DNA from: Verrucomicrobium sp. BvORR106 | GTDB lineage: Bacteria; Verrucomicrobiota; Verrucomicrobiia; Verrucomicrobiales; Verrucomicrobiaceae | DNA: 62,801 nt | Assembly: GCF_000739655.1 (NCBI RefSeq) | Contig: NZ_BATR01000134.1 | Coordinates: 1-62,801 of the forward strand | Direction of reading: 5' to 3' | Shown here: positions 61,429 through 62,801 of the stretch, piece after piece | Layout: every line of letters begins with the position of its first letter | Position numbering within the stretch: position 1 is the first letter of the stretch | Translations under genes and position numbers: made by a program | The notes under the pieces: generated by a model | Seen by the model: the letters and a program-made list of their open reading frames with translations, nothing else | What the model was told of the DNA's origin: nothing | The model's database searches: none

Positions 61429-62277
61429 TCACTTTGCCCCAGCCAGACGCCCCCGGGCAGTGACCCACTTTCCGCGGGTGACCACCTCATCAAAGACCAG
61501 TCCAGCCTTCACTCCCAGTTTGAGGCAGTCATCCGCCTGAGTCCGGAGGATGCCACTGACAAAAACGACGCTCTGCTTGGACATGGACTTCACGATCTTG
61601 GGGAACACGTCTTCCAGGATGTCGTAGAAGAGATTTGCCGCCACACAGTCCCACCGCCGCTTGGGCTTCCACTTCAGGACATCGGCTTCGTCGATCACCA
61701 CGTTCTTGGTCCGGTTGCGCACCAGATTCTCTTGCGCCACGCGCACGGCCTTGTCGTCGAAGTCGCAACCCCAGGCCTCGCTGGCCCCGAGCTTCTCCGC
61801 AGCAATGGCGAGCACGCCGCTGCCAGTTCCCAGGTCGAGCATGGTCCAGGGCTTCCCTTCCCGGGCTTTGGCATAGTCCACCATCATGCGTAGAACGGTG
61901 GCCGTCGTGGCATGGTGACCGGTGCCGAACGCCATGTCGGCAGGGATGCTAATGACCTGGAGTTTGGGATGCGCTTTCTCGATCTCCTTGAGCTTGGTCT
62001 TGGCCTTCTCCGCCACCACTAGCAGACGTCCCCTCACCTTCACCGGTGGCGGCTGTTCCTGACTCATCGCGGCCCAGTTCTGTGCCTTCAGTTCGCGCAC
62101 GCTGCCGCCGAACTGCTTAGAGATGGCCTCAGCCTCTTTCTTCTTTTCGCAATAGACTTCGATACGGATGGTGCTGCGGCCCGCGATCCGTGTGATGACA
62201 GCACGAGGCTCCCCAGCGAAACGTTCTTCCCAGGCGTCTGCCCACTTTTCCGATGACAACTTAGACCACACAAACAT
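61429..62277 (-). CDS. prmA: Ribosomal protein L11 methyltransferase
   Basis: The 282-residue protein starts MFVWSKLSSEKWADAWEERF, the N-terminal substrate-recognition part of PrmA. The catalytic domain shows IPADMAFGTGHHATTATVL and the SAM motif TMLDLGTGSGVLAIAAEKLG. It follows with GCDFDDKAVRVAQENL and the post-motif VAANLFYDIL, which corresponds to the NIL block. It trimethylates L11 at N-terminal and lysine amino groups. The neighbouring DUF1460 gene lies 65 bp upstream on the same strand, so a shared transcript is possible. Confidence 0.92.
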   Translation of the reverse strand: MFVWSKLSSEKWADAWEERFAGEPRAVITRIAGRSTIRIEVYCEKKKEAEAISKQFGGSVRELKAQNWAAMSQEQPPPVKVRGRLLVVAEKAKTKLKEIEKAHPKLQVISIPADMAFGTGHHATTATVLRMMVDYAKAREGKPWTMLDLGTGSGVLAIAAEKLGASEAWGCDFDDKAVRVAQENLVRNRTKNVVIDEADVLKWKPKRRWDCVAANLFYDILEDVFPKIVKSMSKQSVVFVSGILRTQADDCLKLGVKAGLVFDEVVTRGKWVTARGRLAGAK

Positions 62278-62342
62278 GGCGGGATGCTAGAGGCAACCGG
62301 CAGGTTCGTCACCTATTCTTATCTCATCCAGACACTCGCTCA

Positions 62343-62801
62343 CTACACGGGCCGGAAGACAATGAGCCCCATGTTGTCCGACTTCTCGCCCAGGTACGCG
62401 GAAATTCTCGTGTCCACAATGCAGCAGCGTCCCTTGTCATAGCTGGACGTGGCATGCATGAAGCGGCAGGTGCTGCCATTGCGAACAGCCAGCCCCACAT
62501 GGGAGGTGTAGCCCGTGTCATCCTTGGAGGCGATCGCCAGCACGTCTCCGTCTTGGAGCCGGGACTCGATGCCCGCCACGCGGTTTTTCGGAATATAGGT
62601 CACCGGCAGGCGCGACACCCGGCCTTCCACCTTGGCGATGCCACTGCGCAGAGAGGGGTTGCTACGCAGGTAGCGGTAGTTCCGCCAGGCGATCTGCATT
62701 TCCCGCACGTTTCGCCGCACGGGCACGCCCCCCAAGGAGCGGGTCACGTTCGTTCCCAAGCCGCGTCTTTGGTTGTCGGCAAAAACCTCCTCAAGGTGGT
62801 G
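62343..62801 (-). CDS. DUF1460 (amidase-like, NlpC/P60-related) protein, 5' end cut by the window
   Basis: The frame is open through the window edge at 62801, so the N-terminus is missing; about 152 residues are visible. Blocks include LPVTYIPKNRV, LQDGDVLAIASKDD, YTSHVGLAVRNGSTCRFMHA and VDTRISAYL, ending in GLIVFRP. These match DUF1460, whose members resemble N-acetylmuramoyl-L-alanine amidases or peptidoglycan endopeptidases of the papain fold. The histidine is in SHVGLAV, and the catalytic cysteine would lie in the missing part. An envelope or peptidoglycan role is inferred from the family. Confidence 0.8.
   Translation of the reverse strand, partial: HHLEEVFADNQRRGLGTNVTRSLGGVPVRRNVREMQIAWRNYRYLRSNPSLRSGIAKVEGRVSRLPVTYIPKNRVAGIESRLQDGDVLAIASKDDTGYTSHVGLAVRNGSTCRFMHATSSYDKGRCCIVDTRISAYLGEKSDNMGLIVFRPV

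Overview
The window (about 60% G+C) looks like the chromosome of a free-living Gram-negative member of the Verrucomicrobiota, near the Verrucomicrobium/Prosthecobacter group. Supporting signs are the paired DUF1592/DUF1588 c-type cytochrome and DUF1552 genes, DUF5722 and DUF5069 proteins, an LPS Kdo-pathway gene (kdsD-like), an LptF/G permease, many secreted or lipoprotein genes, and translation starts that mostly lack a Shine-Dalgarno sequence. I see no rRNA, tRNA, CRISPR array, phage or intact insertion sequence. The assignment is inference from gene content.

Layout. 1-6.7 kb: a truncated class V aminotransferase, two near-identical 210-bp inverted-terminal elements, a YCII protein, then a minus-strand ExbB/ExbD/TonB-like/TPR cluster. 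6.9-11 kb: M50 protease, enolase, FtsB-like protein and an LptF/G permease on the plus strand. 11-24.6 kb: secreted C39-like peptidase, thioredoxin-like protein, beta-barrel protein, endonuclease III, 3D-domain lipoprotein, a family 4-like uracil-DNA glycosylase without its usual iron-sulphur cysteines, an H+-pyrophosphatase, hydrolases and a GAF protein. 24.8-33.8 kb: small unknown genes, HAD phosphatase, DUF5722 protein, cyclase-family hydrolase, a large TPR/PDZ protein, KdsD-like isomerase and a glycosyltransferase. 34.8-42.5 kb: RlmM-like methyltransferase, carboxynorspermidine synthase plus arginine decarboxylase (polyamine synthesis), MnmE and HisC. 42.6-48.2 kb: ThuA-like protein and the DUF1592/DUF1552 pair. 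48.5-55.2 kb: transglutaminase-like and other exported proteins, CCA-adding enzyme and a VanX-like dipeptidase. 55.2-62.8 kb: two tandem prepilin peptidases, CoaB, an inositol phosphatase, IspF, an aspartate aminotransferase, PrmA and a truncated DUF1460 protein.

The most unusual content lies between genes. Many intergenic gaps hold short perfect hairpins with 6-8 bp stems and 3-nt loops. They sit in a recurring order and keep flanks such as CTACA or GTAGT, while the stem sequences change in a compensating way. Together with the 210-bp inverted-terminal elements and other dispersed repeats, they fill most non-coding gaps longer than 300 bp. Among the proteins, the oddities are an ExbD-like protein without the membrane aspartate, the cysteine-poor glycosylase, and a prepilin peptidase pair with a large inserted domain, one of which lacks the methyltransferase part.
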